A stretch of DNA of 64,000 nucleotides from JAWSUT01 sp033549345 (GCA_033549345.1 JAWSUT010000009.1:36483-100482); one strand, 5' to 3'; counted from the first letter of the stretch, positions 51,323 to 61,544 are shown. The notes: generated by a model not told the origin, from the sequence alone. Made by a program: numbers and translations.

Positions 51323-52118
51323 ATTCCAGGTCCACGGCTCCGGTCAGGTTGGCGTAGAGATACATAAAACCACTGACCAGGACGGCACCGATGTAGGCGT
51401 ATAGAGCTATGACGGCGATGAAAGCCGGTGTTGTCATCACAACGGAGGTAAACGCTGTAAGCGGCAGCAAAAGCAGCGCTATCGGTAAGAGTACAGCGGC
51501 CATGACAGGGAAATTTCCTGTAAATATTCCCAGCGCCTTTTTAAAGGCTGTAACAATGTCCAGATCATCATAGACGACGCTATAGTCCCAGAAGAAGAGC
51601 AGTATGATTAAAATGAGCATGCCAATAATCACAACAGCGCTGATTAGCGGAATCATCATCAGCGGGGTAATAATGAGAAACGCTGCGATGGTCAGCAGTT
51701 GCAGAATGAACAGGCGGACGAAGTATTTTCGAGCCAGTTGGGTAAAGGAAAGAGCGGGCTCGGTGTTTTTTAGATCCTGTGCGATGGTACCAAGATAGCC
51801 GGCTTTCAGGTAGGGAATTACCACTAATGTAATCAGTACCCCCAAAAAGCCAACCATCAGTGTCCCCGGATATGCAGTTATACCCATAAAAACAGGGTCT
51901 GACGGGCCGGTTGTCAAGCTGGATGCTTCAGGGAGTAGATTGGCGATACTGGGCAGTGATGAAGGTACAGTCAGCTTAATATGAATGGATGGTCCCATCA
52001 GGGATTTGGTCATCAGCGGCCCGTAGAGAATCAAATCGACGATGAGAGGAATCAAAATAAGTAACTTGTGGCGAGAAACGACATTCTTTCCTTTGGCCCA
52101 GACGTCAAATACAGTCAA
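51321..52118 (-). CDS. Polytopic membrane protein of unknown function
   Basis: A 265-residue protein with about six hydrophobic helices. One cytoplasmic Lys/Arg-rich N-terminus (FDVWAKGKNVVSRHK) and an amphipathic loop after helix 4 (DYSVVYDDLDIVTAFKKALG) resemble the DUF4013/glycerophosphoryl-diester-type membrane proteins of Firmicutes, but I will not assign it. ATG 52118 follows GGAGGTGCC. The EamA transporter gene ends 22 bases upstream on the same strand. Confidence 0.7.
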   Translation of the reverse strand: MTVFDVWAKGKNVVSRHKLLILIPLIVDLILYGPLMTKSLMGPSIHIKLTVPSSLPSIANLLPEASSLTTGPSDPVFMGITAYPGTLMVGFLGVLITLVVIPYLKAGYLGTIAQDLKNTEPALSFTQLARKYFVRLFILQLLTIAAFLIITPLMMIPLISAVVIIGMLILIILLFFWDYSVVYDDLDIVTAFKKALGIFTGNFPVMAAVLLPIALLLLPLTAFTSVVMTTPAFIAVIALYAYIGAVLVSGFMYLYANLTGAVDLE

Positions 52119-52139
52119 TAAGGCACCTCCTTTTTATCT

Positions 52140-53081
52140 TTAAAGCATAATCAGTGCCACACCGGCCATTACAATAAGCGACAGAATGACCAACCTGGGT
52201 GTGAGCGGTTCATCGGAGCGGAAAAACAGGGCGACAAGCAGCAAATTGAACAGTGCTTCTGTGGAGATTAAGATGTTGGCAATGGAGACCGAGGTGTAGA
52301 GCAGTGCGGAAAAAAAGAGGTACTGGGCAAAGGTGTTTAGAAAGCCTCCCCAGAAAAAGCCGCGGCATGTTTTGTCAAAACAGAATGTTTGGCTTACCAC
52401 TTCTGTTACGCTGCTCAGTTTGCCGTGTTTATGAAGCAAATAGCCTGTAACACATAACAGAGAGACAAAACTGCCGATGCTTACACCGACGATGGGCGAG
52501 CTGATATAAAAAAGCCCCAGTTTGCGAAAAATGTGGCCGATACTCAGTGCCAGGCCGGAGAGAATTCCGTAGATGACGCCGGTATTCAGGGCAAAGGGCT
52601 TCTCTTTTGCTTCTGCAAAGGAGACAATACCGACCGGCGGCGCGATTGTTTTACCGAAATCCCCGGATGCAGAAAGCAGGTAAAGACCGGCCAGGACAAT
52701 GGCTGAGCCGAGTAAATCAAGGTGTGTAAGCTGCTCTCCAAGAATGATAATCCCCAGAAAGATGGTAAACATTGGCGCTGAGATCTTAAACAAGCCGGCG
52801 CGGGAGGCGCCAATCCGCTCTATACTGGCAAAAAGAAAGAAGCGCCCTGCAAAAGACGTAAACACGCCGGCGAGGCCAAAATAAAATAGTCCCCACAGGT
52901 TAAAACGGGGCATAAGCGCCAGTACAGTTAAAAATACCAGTGCGATGACGTTCATGGCATTGTTGACTAGTAGAGTGACCAGCAAGCCGCTGTTTCTCTC
53001 CAGTTTTTTCATCCCCTGGCGTGCCATCAGGTTACTGGAACTAAAAAAGAATCCGGTTAAAAGTGCCAGGATTTCTCCCAC
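52140..53081 (-). CDS. EamA/DMT superfamily transporter
   Basis: A 313-residue membrane protein with ten hydrophobic helices in two EamA repeats. The repeat 1 hallmark FFFSSSNLMARQGMKKLE and repeat 2 GVIYGILSGLALSIGH are evident. The start is GTG 53081, seven bases after GGAGG; the longer ATG 53111 start lies upstream of that site and is rejected. It probably exports a small metabolite. Not closely related to the RarD gene at 15148. Confidence 0.85.
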   Translation of the reverse strand: MGEILALLTGFFFSSSNLMARQGMKKLERNSGLLVTLLVNNAMNVIALVFLTVLALMPRFNLWGLFYFGLAGVFTSFAGRFFLFASIERIGASRAGLFKISAPMFTIFLGIIILGEQLTHLDLLGSAIVLAGLYLLSASGDFGKTIAPPVGIVSFAEAKEKPFALNTGVIYGILSGLALSIGHIFRKLGLFYISSPIVGVSIGSFVSLLCVTGYLLHKHGKLSSVTEVVSQTFCFDKTCRGFFWGGFLNTFAQYLFFSALLYTSVSIANILISTEALFNLLLVALFFRSDEPLTPRLVILSLIVMAGVALIML

Positions 53082-53161
53082 GTATCTTCCTCCATCAGAA
53101 AATTGCAGCAATTTGTCTGTCTATCTAGAATATTACCACAACTTTCTGAAGGTGAAAAGTG

Positions 53162-55144
53162 TTAGCTGATTTCACAGACCCATTTCGGATCAGGTCGTTT
53201 TTCCAGTACGTCCTCTACATAGGCGCGCAGCAGTTCGGCCACACTCCAGGCCTGAAACGGGCAGCCGCGGGGACTGTGCGGGTGCTCACCGTCGAAGATT
53301 TCTGCAATGGAATCCAGACCAAAGTCGAAAAGGTGATGGAAAAACGGTGATAAAATCCTGGATGCCACCTGGCGTGATGTACGGGAATGGCTATGTACCT
53401 GCCTGTATGCTGTAACATACGGGCCCATCAGCCAGGCCCAGACAGTTCCCTGGTGGTAGGCACCGTCGCGGGTAACACGGTCCCCTTCGTAGACAGGGCG
53501 GTAATCCGTTTCATACGGTGCCAGGGTACGCAGGCCGTAGGGTGTGTAGAGATGCCGGCCCACAGCGTTTAAGACCAGTTTTTCCTGTCGGCCCGTTAAA
53601 AGCCTGTAAGGCAGGCTTAAGGCCAGGATTTGGTTGGGGCGCAGGCGTTCGTCCCGTTCACCGCGGTAGACCACGTCGGAGAGATAGTCATGCCGCACGC
53701 ACCAGAATGTGGCCGGGAATTTTTCATGCACACGGAGTGCCAGTTCGCCGTAAAGACGCCTGGCATCATGGTCACCGAGACAGCCTGCCAGCAGCGTCAT
53801 GAAATAGAGGGCGTTATACCAGAGGGCATTGACTTCCACCGCTTTGCCGTGGCGCGGCGTCACCACCCAGTCACCCACTTTGGCATCCATCCAGGTCAAC
53901 TGGACGCCTTTCTCCCCCGCTGTGACCAATCCGTCTGCATCCATCACAATACCGTAGTCGGTGCCAATCCGGTAGCTGTGAATGATTCTTTTTAAGACAG
54001 AGTAGATTTCGTCTTTAATAAAGGTTATGTCACCGGTATAGTCCAGATAACTTTTTACGGCCTGAAAATACCAAAGCGAAGCATCCACTGTATTGTAAAG
54101 CGGCTCTCTGCCGTCATCCGGTATCATATTGGGCAGCAGGCCGTTTTTTTCCAGACGGGCATATCGGGACAGAATACTTTTGGCTTCAGCAAAGCGGCCT
54201 GTGGTCAAAAGAAGCCCGGGCAGGGCAATCATCGTATCCCGGCCCCATTCATCAAACCAGGGGTAGCCGGCGATGATGGCCGCCTCATTGTTTTTATTCA
54301 CCACAAAGGTATCGGCTGCACGGGACAGTTCGCGGCACAAGCTCTTTGATGAGCGTACACGGTTGGTGATTTCTTTTTGTCTGTCTGTTTCCGTTCGGTA
54401 GAGTTCCTGGTACTGGTCGATACGCGGACCGTGCAGTGAAGCGGATATGGCAAATTCACCGCCTGCTTCATACTCTGCTTCCCAAAAACCGGGAATGAAG
54501 TGATGTTCCAGGTTCTCCTCCCCTCTCTCTCTCTCCCGGTTGTAGCACATATTATAAAACCAGGCATACATTTCCTGAAAGTGGCTGTTGGAAGATGCCA
54601 GTGTCACTTTGGGCCCATCGGGTGATGATATCTCGACAGTCCCGCCGTCAATCTGCTTTTCAAACGGCCAGGAGGGGCTGTTGCTGACGGCGTGGTGGCT
54701 GCGGTCGTTGACTAAGGGGTAAATCCGCAGCTTGCACAGCCGGTTTGTTTCCAGTCTGTAGCGGACAATGGTGGTTGCCTCGCCCCGGACCATAAACAGT
54801 TCCTTAATTAAATAAATGTCCTCCATGCGATAAACGAAGGTAGGAATCGGCTCCATGACGAATTCCACGAGATGGATATGGCCGCTCTGGCGCTGGCCGT
54901 CTGCCAGCTCATTCGATGCCAGGTAATAGGTATGTCCATCTACCGTAAGTTCTTCATGCAGCTTGGAGACAAACAGGCGGCGTTCCCCGCCTTCTGGCGG
55001 AGCGCTGATGAGCAGCCCGTGATAACGGCGGGTGTTGGCACCGGCAACCGTGCCGCCGGCATAATCACCGCGTCCGTTTGTCAGTAGCCATTCTTTTTCT
55101 ATCGCTTTTTCCCATACTCCGGTGATATCCGGTCCAAATCGCAT
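53162..55144 (-). CDS. Glycogen debranching enzyme (amylo-alpha-1,6-glucosidase)
   Basis: A 660-residue enzyme with an N-terminal GDE_N-like beta domain (YHGLLISAPPEGGERRLFVS, then KLHEELTVDG) and a C-terminal (alpha/alpha)6 catalytic domain. The latter contains WFDEWGRDTMIALPGLLL, the conserved Asp/Glu region, RPNQILALSLPY and a terminal GTVWAWLMGPY. It removes glucose from alpha-1,6 branch points. Last gene of the minus-strand alpha-glucan operon; the ROK kinase gene ends one base before its start. Confidence 0.93.
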   Translation of the reverse strand: MRFGPDITGVWEKAIEKEWLLTNGRGDYAGGTVAGANTRRYHGLLISAPPEGGERRLFVSKLHEELTVDGHTYYLASNELADGQRQSGHIHLVEFVMEPIPTFVYRMEDIYLIKELFMVRGEATTIVRYRLETNRLCKLRIYPLVNDRSHHAVSNSPSWPFEKQIDGGTVEISSPDGPKVTLASSNSHFQEMYAWFYNMCYNRERERGEENLEHHFIPGFWEAEYEAGGEFAISASLHGPRIDQYQELYRTETDRQKEITNRVRSSKSLCRELSRAADTFVVNKNNEAAIIAGYPWFDEWGRDTMIALPGLLLTTGRFAEAKSILSRYARLEKNGLLPNMIPDDGREPLYNTVDASLWYFQAVKSYLDYTGDITFIKDEIYSVLKRIIHSYRIGTDYGIVMDADGLVTAGEKGVQLTWMDAKVGDWVVTPRHGKAVEVNALWYNALYFMTLLAGCLGDHDARRLYGELALRVHEKFPATFWCVRHDYLSDVVYRGERDERLRPNQILALSLPYRLLTGRQEKLVLNAVGRHLYTPYGLRTLAPYETDYRPVYEGDRVTRDGAYHQGTVWAWLMGPYVTAYRQVHSHSRTSRQVASRILSPFFHHLFDFGLDSIAEIFDGEHPHSPRGCPFQAWSVAELLRAYVEDVLEKRPDPKWVCEIS

Positions 55145-55145
55145 C

Positions 55146-56120
55146 TTACCCCTCCTTCCTGTACTTTTCCTGCTGCAGCAGAGCCAGCATCCCCGCTACA
55201 CCTGCTTCTACGCCGAGTTTTGCCGGGCGCAGCGTAACAGAGGCCGCCGCCGGGGGGACGGCATTCTCCTGAATAATTTTACGCAAGGGGATAAACAAAT
55301 CATCACCGGCCTGGGAGACGCCTCCGCCAATGACGAGTACTTCCGGATTAAATAGGTTGATCAGGTTAACAAGGCCGATACCCAGGTAATAAATCGCCTC
55401 TGCCAAGACGTCCTGTGCTGCTTTGTCGCCGCTGCGCGCAGCAGCGAAAACCTGAGGCGCTTTGATTTCTTCCCCATTGGCCATTTCAGCCATCTGGGTC
55501 CTGCGGCCGCTTTTGATTATCCGGGTTGCCGCTTTGGCTATGGCTGTTCCCGAGGCAACAGTCTCCAGACAGCCGTACCGGCCGCAGCCGCAAAGCGGCC
55601 CGTCGGGTTTAACAACCATATGGCCGGCTTCACCGGCAAAGCCGGACGTGCCGCGGTAAATCCTGCCGTCAAGAACAAGCCCGGCGCCAATCCCTGTGCT
55701 GACCGTAATAAAGACTACGTCACGGCTGCCGTGTCCTGCCCCCCGGCAGGCTTCACCCAGCGCTGCCGCATTGGCATCATTTTCTGCCAGAACCGGAATA
55801 CCCAGCTGTGCGGACAGCTTGTCTTCCAGGGGTACATTGTTCCAGCCGGGCATATTCGGTGAGTGGACAAGCACTCTTTTTTTCCAGTCAAAAAACCCTG
55901 CGGCGCAGACGCCGGCCGCTGTAAGCGTACCGGTTTCTTTGCCTGCCCGCGAGAGAACTTCGCGTACAGATTCCGCAATTTGCCCGATAATCACATCCGG
56001 CCCTTCTGTAGCACGTGTATCGAGGCGGATATGTTCCATGATGTTCCCGTCAGCGTCGGCCAGGACAGTATAGATTTTGGTTCCGCCCACATCTGTGGCG
56101 GCATAGAATTTGTTTTCCAT
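55146..56120 (-). CDS. ROK family sugar kinase (glucokinase-like)
   Basis: A 324-residue kinase. The N-terminal phosphate loop is DVGGTKIYTVLAD, and the ROK zinc motif CGCGRYGCLETVASG has three Cys. The catalytic Asp lies in AENDANAAALGEA. These match ROK glucokinases that phosphorylate glucose released from glycogen. ATG 56120 follows GGAGA by five bases; an in-frame ATG at 56132 has a poorer site. It lies between GH15 and the debranching enzyme. Confidence 0.93.
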   Translation of the reverse strand: MENKFYAATDVGGTKIYTVLADADGNIMEHIRLDTRATEGPDVIIGQIAESVREVLSRAGKETGTLTAAGVCAAGFFDWKKRVLVHSPNMPGWNNVPLEDKLSAQLGIPVLAENDANAAALGEACRGAGHGSRDVVFITVSTGIGAGLVLDGRIYRGTSGFAGEAGHMVVKPDGPLCGCGRYGCLETVASGTAIAKAATRIIKSGRRTQMAEMANGEEIKAPQVFAAARSGDKAAQDVLAEAIYYLGIGLVNLINLFNPEVLVIGGGVSQAGDDLFIPLRKIIQENAVPPAAASVTLRPAKLGVEAGVAGMLALLQQEKYRKEG

Positions 56121-56135
56121 AAGATTCTCCATTTC

Positions 56136-58118
56136 TTACCACTGGCATGTCATTTCCGTTAATTGCTTGAATTTCTCAATATATTGCGATACTGTGGCCA
56201 CAAATGTGGCGTGGGACCAGGTCAGGGGAGTTACAGAAACCGGCTCGCCTGTATGGGGGTGCAGCTGTTCAGGCAGAGCCCCTGTTGAGAGAGTGCGGCC
56301 TGTGACCCACAAAAGCAGGTCCACAGCACGTTCCAGGTCATCCAGAACAGATGCTTTGGCTATATACCACTGGGCAAGCCAAAGTGTGCAGATGATCCAG
56401 GGATTGCCCGGGATACTGTCAATGTCCTGTGACTTCTGAAAGTAATAGTCGTCGCTGTAGCGGGCAATACCGCCCACATCTGTATTTACCCACAACCCTT
56501 TTTCGATTGCCTGCATGGTGCGGACAATGCGCTCATCGTTTGGGGGCAGCACATCGAAGGCAAACAATGCCCACAGAGAGCTCTCCAGTGTGGTGTCACG
56601 TTCAAAACCGCCGTCCGGCTTGACAACCAGGCCGCGGATGAAGCGGCCGAGTTCTTCATCATAGAGATGCTTCATCATGGCTTTGTGTATGTTCCTTGCC
56701 GCTTCTGCGTATTTGTGAAAGCGTTCGTTCTCGCCTAAAATCTCAGCAAAGCGAGACGCCGCCTGCAGTGCCGCGTAGACAGTGGCCACGGTATAGGTGA
56801 AAATCCCGCGTCTTTCTTCCCAGAGGTCATAGCTTGGTTTGGGCAGCTCCAGTTCCTCTTCAATATAGTTCATCATAAAGTCAGCTGCCGGTTTGACAAA
56901 ACCGCGGTAACAAAACTGAATAAACGTTAGGTCCCGGTGATGAAGGTAATATTGCCACAGTGCGCAGATGACAAGCGCTGTCTCGTCTTCCTGAATGGGC
57001 AGCTGGGGCCGGCCATGCTCAATCCAGGCATGCCAGGATGAACCCACTGAACCGTCGGGGTTGTATTTATGCAGCAGAAAGCCTTTGTCGGTAATGGAGT
57101 TCTCGCAGAAATAAAAGAACTGGAGAATCATTTCATGGTAGCCGGCATCAATAGCCGCCATCGCCACAAGTGCGCCGTCACGGGGCCACATATAGCTGTA
57201 ATGATCGCGGTTAAAGTGCAGGATGTCAGAATCATTGGCAGCGATAATCGCCCCCATATTGCGGTCTGTCTGCGTACGTATCATCAGCAGGCTGTGCTTG
57301 TAGAGGTCCACCACGTCCTGGGGCAGGTTGACAAAGCTGGTGTCCTGCTTGTTGGCCCATGTCTTCCAGAATGTTTCGATTCTCTCAATCAGCCGGGCCG
57401 GTGTCCGGTCCACCACATAGGCGTCGAGTTTTCGCACCTCTTGATAGTTTCTCCCCACCACCAGCCAGTAATATAATGTTTTTTCCTCGCCGGCGTTTAA
57501 AAACATGCGAAACGAGATGGTGCTGTCCACAGAACCCTGGGCAATGGGGTTATTTGCCAGGCGACCGTCCTCTGCATCACGCCAGGTTCCCTCTGCCGGG
57601 CCGAAGCGCTTCACACCGGTTGTGTATTCATAGATTCTTTCCCCGTTAGCCCGCCCGTTGACCAGAAAATAACGGTTCCGTTTGTAATGGTATACTGCTG
57701 AAATTTCCGGGTTGTAAACTGCGGTATCCCCAACTTCGCTTTCATCGATGGACAGATCATGGGAAAAGAAGATACGGACTTCCCGGTAATGTGTCTGCAG
57801 GTTTTTAACATTGATTTTCTTCAGATAAATATTATCCGTAAAGTGGACGGCGTCGTTTATCTCAAGTGTCAGACCCATCGCTTTGTTCGTTGCCGTAACA
57901 TCACTGACCAGTGAATCTTTCTTATACGCCAGCTTTTTCTCCCACTGTGGTTCATAACACCAGGAAAAGCGGTCGTCTGACCACACGCCAAAGGAACAAT
58001 AGTGTCCCCCCACATGATTTTCCTGCCCGACATAGGGAAAATACAGGTCACGGATATTTAAGGATGCGTCGATGTTAACCAGCAGCTGTCCGTTGCCAAG
58101 TACAATGGGTCTTGTCAT
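56136..58118 (-). CDS. GH15 glucoamylase-like glycoside hydrolase
   Basis: A 660-residue exo-acting glycosidase. Residues 1-250 are a beta-sandwich domain (LYFPYVGQENHVGGH). The rest is the (alpha/alpha)6 barrel, with MWPRDGALVAMAAIDAGYHE, the catalytic acid region LPIQEDETALVICALWQYY and the base region LPEQLHPHTGEPVS then LTWSHATF. No signal peptide, so it probably acts on intracellular glycogen or maltodextrin, releasing glucose for the adjacent kinase. Its ATG overlaps the stop of the GH57-GT fusion gene by four bases. Confidence 0.93.
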   Translation of the reverse strand: MTRPIVLGNGQLLVNIDASLNIRDLYFPYVGQENHVGGHYCSFGVWSDDRFSWCYEPQWEKKLAYKKDSLVSDVTATNKAMGLTLEINDAVHFTDNIYLKKINVKNLQTHYREVRIFFSHDLSIDESEVGDTAVYNPEISAVYHYKRNRYFLVNGRANGERIYEYTTGVKRFGPAEGTWRDAEDGRLANNPIAQGSVDSTISFRMFLNAGEEKTLYYWLVVGRNYQEVRKLDAYVVDRTPARLIERIETFWKTWANKQDTSFVNLPQDVVDLYKHSLLMIRTQTDRNMGAIIAANDSDILHFNRDHYSYMWPRDGALVAMAAIDAGYHEMILQFFYFCENSITDKGFLLHKYNPDGSVGSSWHAWIEHGRPQLPIQEDETALVICALWQYYLHHRDLTFIQFCYRGFVKPAADFMMNYIEEELELPKPSYDLWEERRGIFTYTVATVYAALQAASRFAEILGENERFHKYAEAARNIHKAMMKHLYDEELGRFIRGLVVKPDGGFERDTTLESSLWALFAFDVLPPNDERIVRTMQAIEKGLWVNTDVGGIARYSDDYYFQKSQDIDSIPGNPWIICTLWLAQWYIAKASVLDDLERAVDLLLWVTGRTLSTGALPEQLHPHTGEPVSVTPLTWSHATFVATVSQYIEKFKQLTEMTCQW

Positions 58119-60934
58119 CGTTCTCCTCCCCGTCTGGTGTTTTGTTGCGCTTCATCCCACACGTCCCGGTAAAGTTGGTTTGTTTTTGCTGCCAGCGTCT
58201 GCCAGGAAAACGACGTCAGCGCTTTTTCCCGGCCTTTTTCCGCCAGCCGCATGCGCAGTAGTGGGTCTGCCAGTAGTGTCAGAATTGCCTCGGACAGAGC
58301 TCCGGTATTACCGGGAGGACATTTAAGACCGTCTACCCCGTGTTCTATCACTTCCCCCATCCCGCCCACATCAGATACCACAACCGGAACGCCTCCGGCC
58401 ATCGCCTCCAGGGCAACAATGCCAAACGGTTCATACAGGCTGGGAAAGACCGCCAGGTCCGCTGAGGCCAGTAAGCGGTTTCGCTCAAAGTCGTCAACAA
58501 AACCGGTAAAGACAATTCTGTCTGCAATGCCGGCAGCACGTGCCAGCTTTTTCAGGTCGGCATACATTGGCCCTTTGCCGCTGATGACGGCTTTTGTCCG
58601 GGGGTGGGCGGCAAAAACGCGGGGCAGTGCTTTTAAGAGCACATCCACACCTTTCTCCCGTACCAGCCGCCCGACAAAGTAGATCATGGCTTCATCATCT
58701 GCGGCATAGCGTCGGCGCTCTGAACCTGTCAGCGGCTGACCTATCACCTTCTGCGGCATAACACCGTTTTGAATGACTGTGATTTTCTCCGGCGGGATGG
58801 CAAAGGTAGCGGCTACTTCCCCTGCCATATATTCACTGCAGCAGATAATTCGGTCCGCGTTGTGTACAAGCTCTGCCTCATGGTCATGGATTTTTCTTTG
58901 CAGCGGCGTATGAATACCGTTGTTGCGTCCAATTTCTGTGGCATGAATGGTGGCAACCAGCGGCAGCCGCCAATACCGTTTGATTCCCAGAGCGGCCGCT
59001 CCCACAAGCCAGTCATGCGCATGCAGTACAAGAAAGGGACTGGCCGGTACAATTTTTTGTGCCAGGTTAAAATAGGCCATATTCAGCTGAATGACCCAGT
59101 CATGAAAGTCGATATCTTCGCCTGCACGCTGGTAGGGCGAGGCACGAAAGACACACACCTGGTGGTTGACATCATAATCAGGAATGTTCCCTCCCCGTGA
59201 TGTAAGCACGGAAACCCGCCGTCCCTCCTGTTCGGCTAGTGCCTGGCTCAAATCGTCTACATGTCGGGACAGCCCTCCCATAACAAGCGGCGGGTACTCC
59301 CACGACAGCATCAGCACTGCCGGGTCCGTCATCTCGGAAACAGCCGCACACCCGTTTTGCGAAGCAAATTCGCTCACATCTATCCCGGGAAACAAACCCG
59401 AAACGTCTTTTTCCATAGCAGCGAGAGCACGCTCTTCTACCCTGTCGTCTGCCAGCATGGCAGTGAGCTTGCGGAAGTTGGCAAGATGACCCGTGATTCG
59501 GTTCCGGGCATATTCATCTGTGGTGCCGGCATTAAGCATAAACGGCCAGTCTGAACTTTGTGCCAGCAGCAGCTCACGGCACATCTGATGTAATATCCTG
59601 CGGGTATCGTCATTGGCTGACGGAAACGAAGATGCCTGCGCTATCAGGCAGCTTTCCGCATCATGGAGCTCAGGGTAAATCCAGTCATTGGAGGGGTTCA
59701 GCCAGACACGGCTGTATCCCCCTTCTCCCCAGCTTGAATGGAACATTTCTGTAACCCCAACACAGCCGTGGGCATCCAGATAGCGCTGTGGTGTGGAAAA
59801 AGTATAGGTATCCGGATTGGCTGCAGCGCTGCGGAAAACCTGTCCGAGAAAGTCCGGCCCTTCGAACCACCAGTGGCCAAATAGTTCCATGTCATATGGC
59901 GCCGTAACCACAGGAGGCGCATCAGAAACCTGATGAAGATATTCAATCTGACGTTCTCTGTTGAAATGAAAATTTGCCGCATGAGTTAATGCTTTTGCGT
60001 ATGCCCGTTTAGGATTGTAAAGTTCTTTAGGCAGGTTGCCGCCGGTTACCCGCCAGTATTTAAATCCTGTGTTGACTCTGACAGGATAAGGGAGAAAGTG
60101 TTTAAGATAATCCTCATCCAACTCAAAGCCGATGTCCCGGTAATACTCCCGGTAGTCTTCATCACCGGGATAGCCGGACCCCATACTCCAGACCTGCGCA
60201 GAGGTTTCCGGATCCCGGGCAAAAACAGCTACCCCGTTTTTGGTATGCACCGGGGCGTAGACGTCGTTTGGCGGTGCGGGCCAGGCATGCCGCAGGCCGT
60301 GGGTGTCGGTAAAAATATAACCCACGCCTTTTTCTGAGAGAACTTCATCCAGACCGGGGTAGTATCCGCATTCGGGCAGCCACATGCCATGCGGCAGGAA
60401 CCCGAAACGGGCTTTAAACGAATCCAGGCCCACAGCTATCTGAGCTTTCACCGCTTCCCTGTTTCTGATGAGCGGCAGGTAGCCGTGTGTCGCGCAGGTT
60501 GTAATCAGTTCCAGATGTCCTGATTCGGCCAGCGAGGCGAATGCACCGGTCAGATTGCGGTTAAAGCGGCGGGTGTAGGCATCTTTGAGCCTGTGGAGAC
60601 GTTCCCGGTAAAAATGGGCAAGCCGGTGAAATTCACTCCCCCGGGTACGGACAATTTCGCTCTCTGCCAATAGAATCAGGCGGTTTAGGTAATCTTCATA
60701 CCGCCGGCTGAGAATGGGATGGTCCAGCATAGCCAGTAGTGTAGGTGACAGGGACAGCGTCAGCGCATAGTCAATCTTATCCTCTTTTAGTTCTTCAAGA
60801 ATAAGCAAAAGCGGCAGGTAAGACTCCGTCATTGCCTCAAAGAACCATTTTTCTTCCAGGTGATGCTGATTCTGCGCGGTGTAGACAAAGGGCAGGTGTG
60901 CGTGCAGCACAATATTCACATAACCCTCAGGCAC
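58115..60934 (-). CDS. GH57 branching enzyme - glycogen synthase-like (GT4/GT5) fusion
   Basis: A 939-residue two-enzyme protein. Residues 1-500 are a GH57 domain of the AmyC/1,4-alpha-glucan branching type: NIVLHAHLPFV at the start, nucleophile Glu in HGMWLPECGYYPG and catalytic Asp in APYDMELFGHWWFEG. About 540-925 form a GT-B glycosyltransferase with WEYPPLVMGGLSRHV, HAHDWLVG and the C-terminal E-x7-E region PSLYEPFGIVALEAMAGG. The GTG start lies two bases after the DUF4912 stop. Fusion would couple chain elongation with branching. No ADP-glucose pyrophosphorylase is nearby, so the donor may be UDP- or ADP-glucose from elsewhere. Confidence 0.93.
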   Translation of the reverse strand: MPEGYVNIVLHAHLPFVYTAQNQHHLEEKWFFEAMTESYLPLLLILEELKEDKIDYALTLSLSPTLLAMLDHPILSRRYEDYLNRLILLAESEIVRTRGSEFHRLAHFYRERLHRLKDAYTRRFNRNLTGAFASLAESGHLELITTCATHGYLPLIRNREAVKAQIAVGLDSFKARFGFLPHGMWLPECGYYPGLDEVLSEKGVGYIFTDTHGLRHAWPAPPNDVYAPVHTKNGVAVFARDPETSAQVWSMGSGYPGDEDYREYYRDIGFELDEDYLKHFLPYPVRVNTGFKYWRVTGGNLPKELYNPKRAYAKALTHAANFHFNRERQIEYLHQVSDAPPVVTAPYDMELFGHWWFEGPDFLGQVFRSAAANPDTYTFSTPQRYLDAHGCVGVTEMFHSSWGEGGYSRVWLNPSNDWIYPELHDAESCLIAQASSFPSANDDTRRILHQMCRELLLAQSSDWPFMLNAGTTDEYARNRITGHLANFRKLTAMLADDRVEERALAAMEKDVSGLFPGIDVSEFASQNGCAAVSEMTDPAVLMLSWEYPPLVMGGLSRHVDDLSQALAEQEGRRVSVLTSRGGNIPDYDVNHQVCVFRASPYQRAGEDIDFHDWVIQLNMAYFNLAQKIVPASPFLVLHAHDWLVGAAALGIKRYWRLPLVATIHATEIGRNNGIHTPLQRKIHDHEAELVHNADRIICCSEYMAGEVAATFAIPPEKITVIQNGVMPQKVIGQPLTGSERRRYAADDEAMIYFVGRLVREKGVDVLLKALPRVFAAHPRTKAVISGKGPMYADLKKLARAAGIADRIVFTGFVDDFERNRLLASADLAVFPSLYEPFGIVALEAMAGGVPVVVSDVGGMGEVIEHGVDGLKCPPGNTGALSEAILTLLADPLLRMRLAEKGREKALTSFSWQTLAAKTNQLYRDVWDEAQQNTRRGGER

Positions 60935-60936
60935 GT

Positions 60937-61374
60937 TTATTCACCCCGCCCTCTCATTTGCTCCGGGGGAGAGTACGCAAAAGGCAGCAAGGCCGGAAGT
61001 TCAGTATCCTTATCAGGCTGATGGCCGGGACGGCCTGCCGGCGGTGTCAGAGCGGTTTCCGACCTGAGCACAGCAAAAAAACCACCATGATAAGTCAGAC
61101 CCAACTCCGCGTGATACGTCCTAAAGGGTCTTTGCCCGTGAAAATAGGCAGAACCATGATATTGTCTCTGCGGGAACTGATAGGATGCAGAGACAGACGA
61201 ACCCCTGTACTCTTCCTCTACGAGTCTGAGATGCAGCCCCGGATGAATACTTTGGAGCTCTTTTGTTGCCATTTGCAAGTAGTCTGCCGATATATGCCAG
61301 TAAACAAACAGCGTGTTAGGATCTTGCACCATCAGGTGCAGTGTATTGTTGTTTTCCAACAGACATTTGGCCAT
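60937..61374 (-). CDS. DUF4912 domain protein
   Basis: A 145-residue protein, the first gene of the alpha-glucan operon. The opening ENNNTLHLMVQDPNTLFVYW and HISADYLQMATKEL fit the DUF4912 family, a beta-sandwich often encoded next to GH57 glycan genes and perhaps binding polysaccharide. GGGGCAC-type weak ribosome site upstream of ATG 61374. The stop lies two bases before the GTG of the fusion gene. Divergent from the leuA T-box promoter. Confidence 0.88.
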   Translation of the reverse strand: MAKCLLENNNTLHLMVQDPNTLFVYWHISADYLQMATKELQSIHPGLHLRLVEEEYRGSSVSASYQFPQRQYHGSAYFHGQRPFRTYHAELGLTYHGGFFAVLRSETALTPPAGRPGHQPDKDTELPALLPFAYSPPEQMRGRGE

Positions 61375-61490
61375 AATAGTGCCCCTTTCTGCATTAATGC
61401 GGGCTTTGTTTGAATTCTATCATTGCCGGATGTTCTCCTTCCATAATACGGCAAATTGAAATCCTTTATTAATAACTTTTTAAAAAACAT

Positions 61491-61518
61491 TTGACATTTC
61501 TCCGGTTTTTGTTATGAT
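61491..61518 (+). promoter_or_regulatory. leuA promoter
   Basis: TTGACA at 61491-61496, 16-base spacer, TATGAT at 61513-61518. It drives the T-box leader and leuA. Confidence 0.85.
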
Positions 61519-61544
61519 AGAGAGTAATTAAATTGACACAAAAC

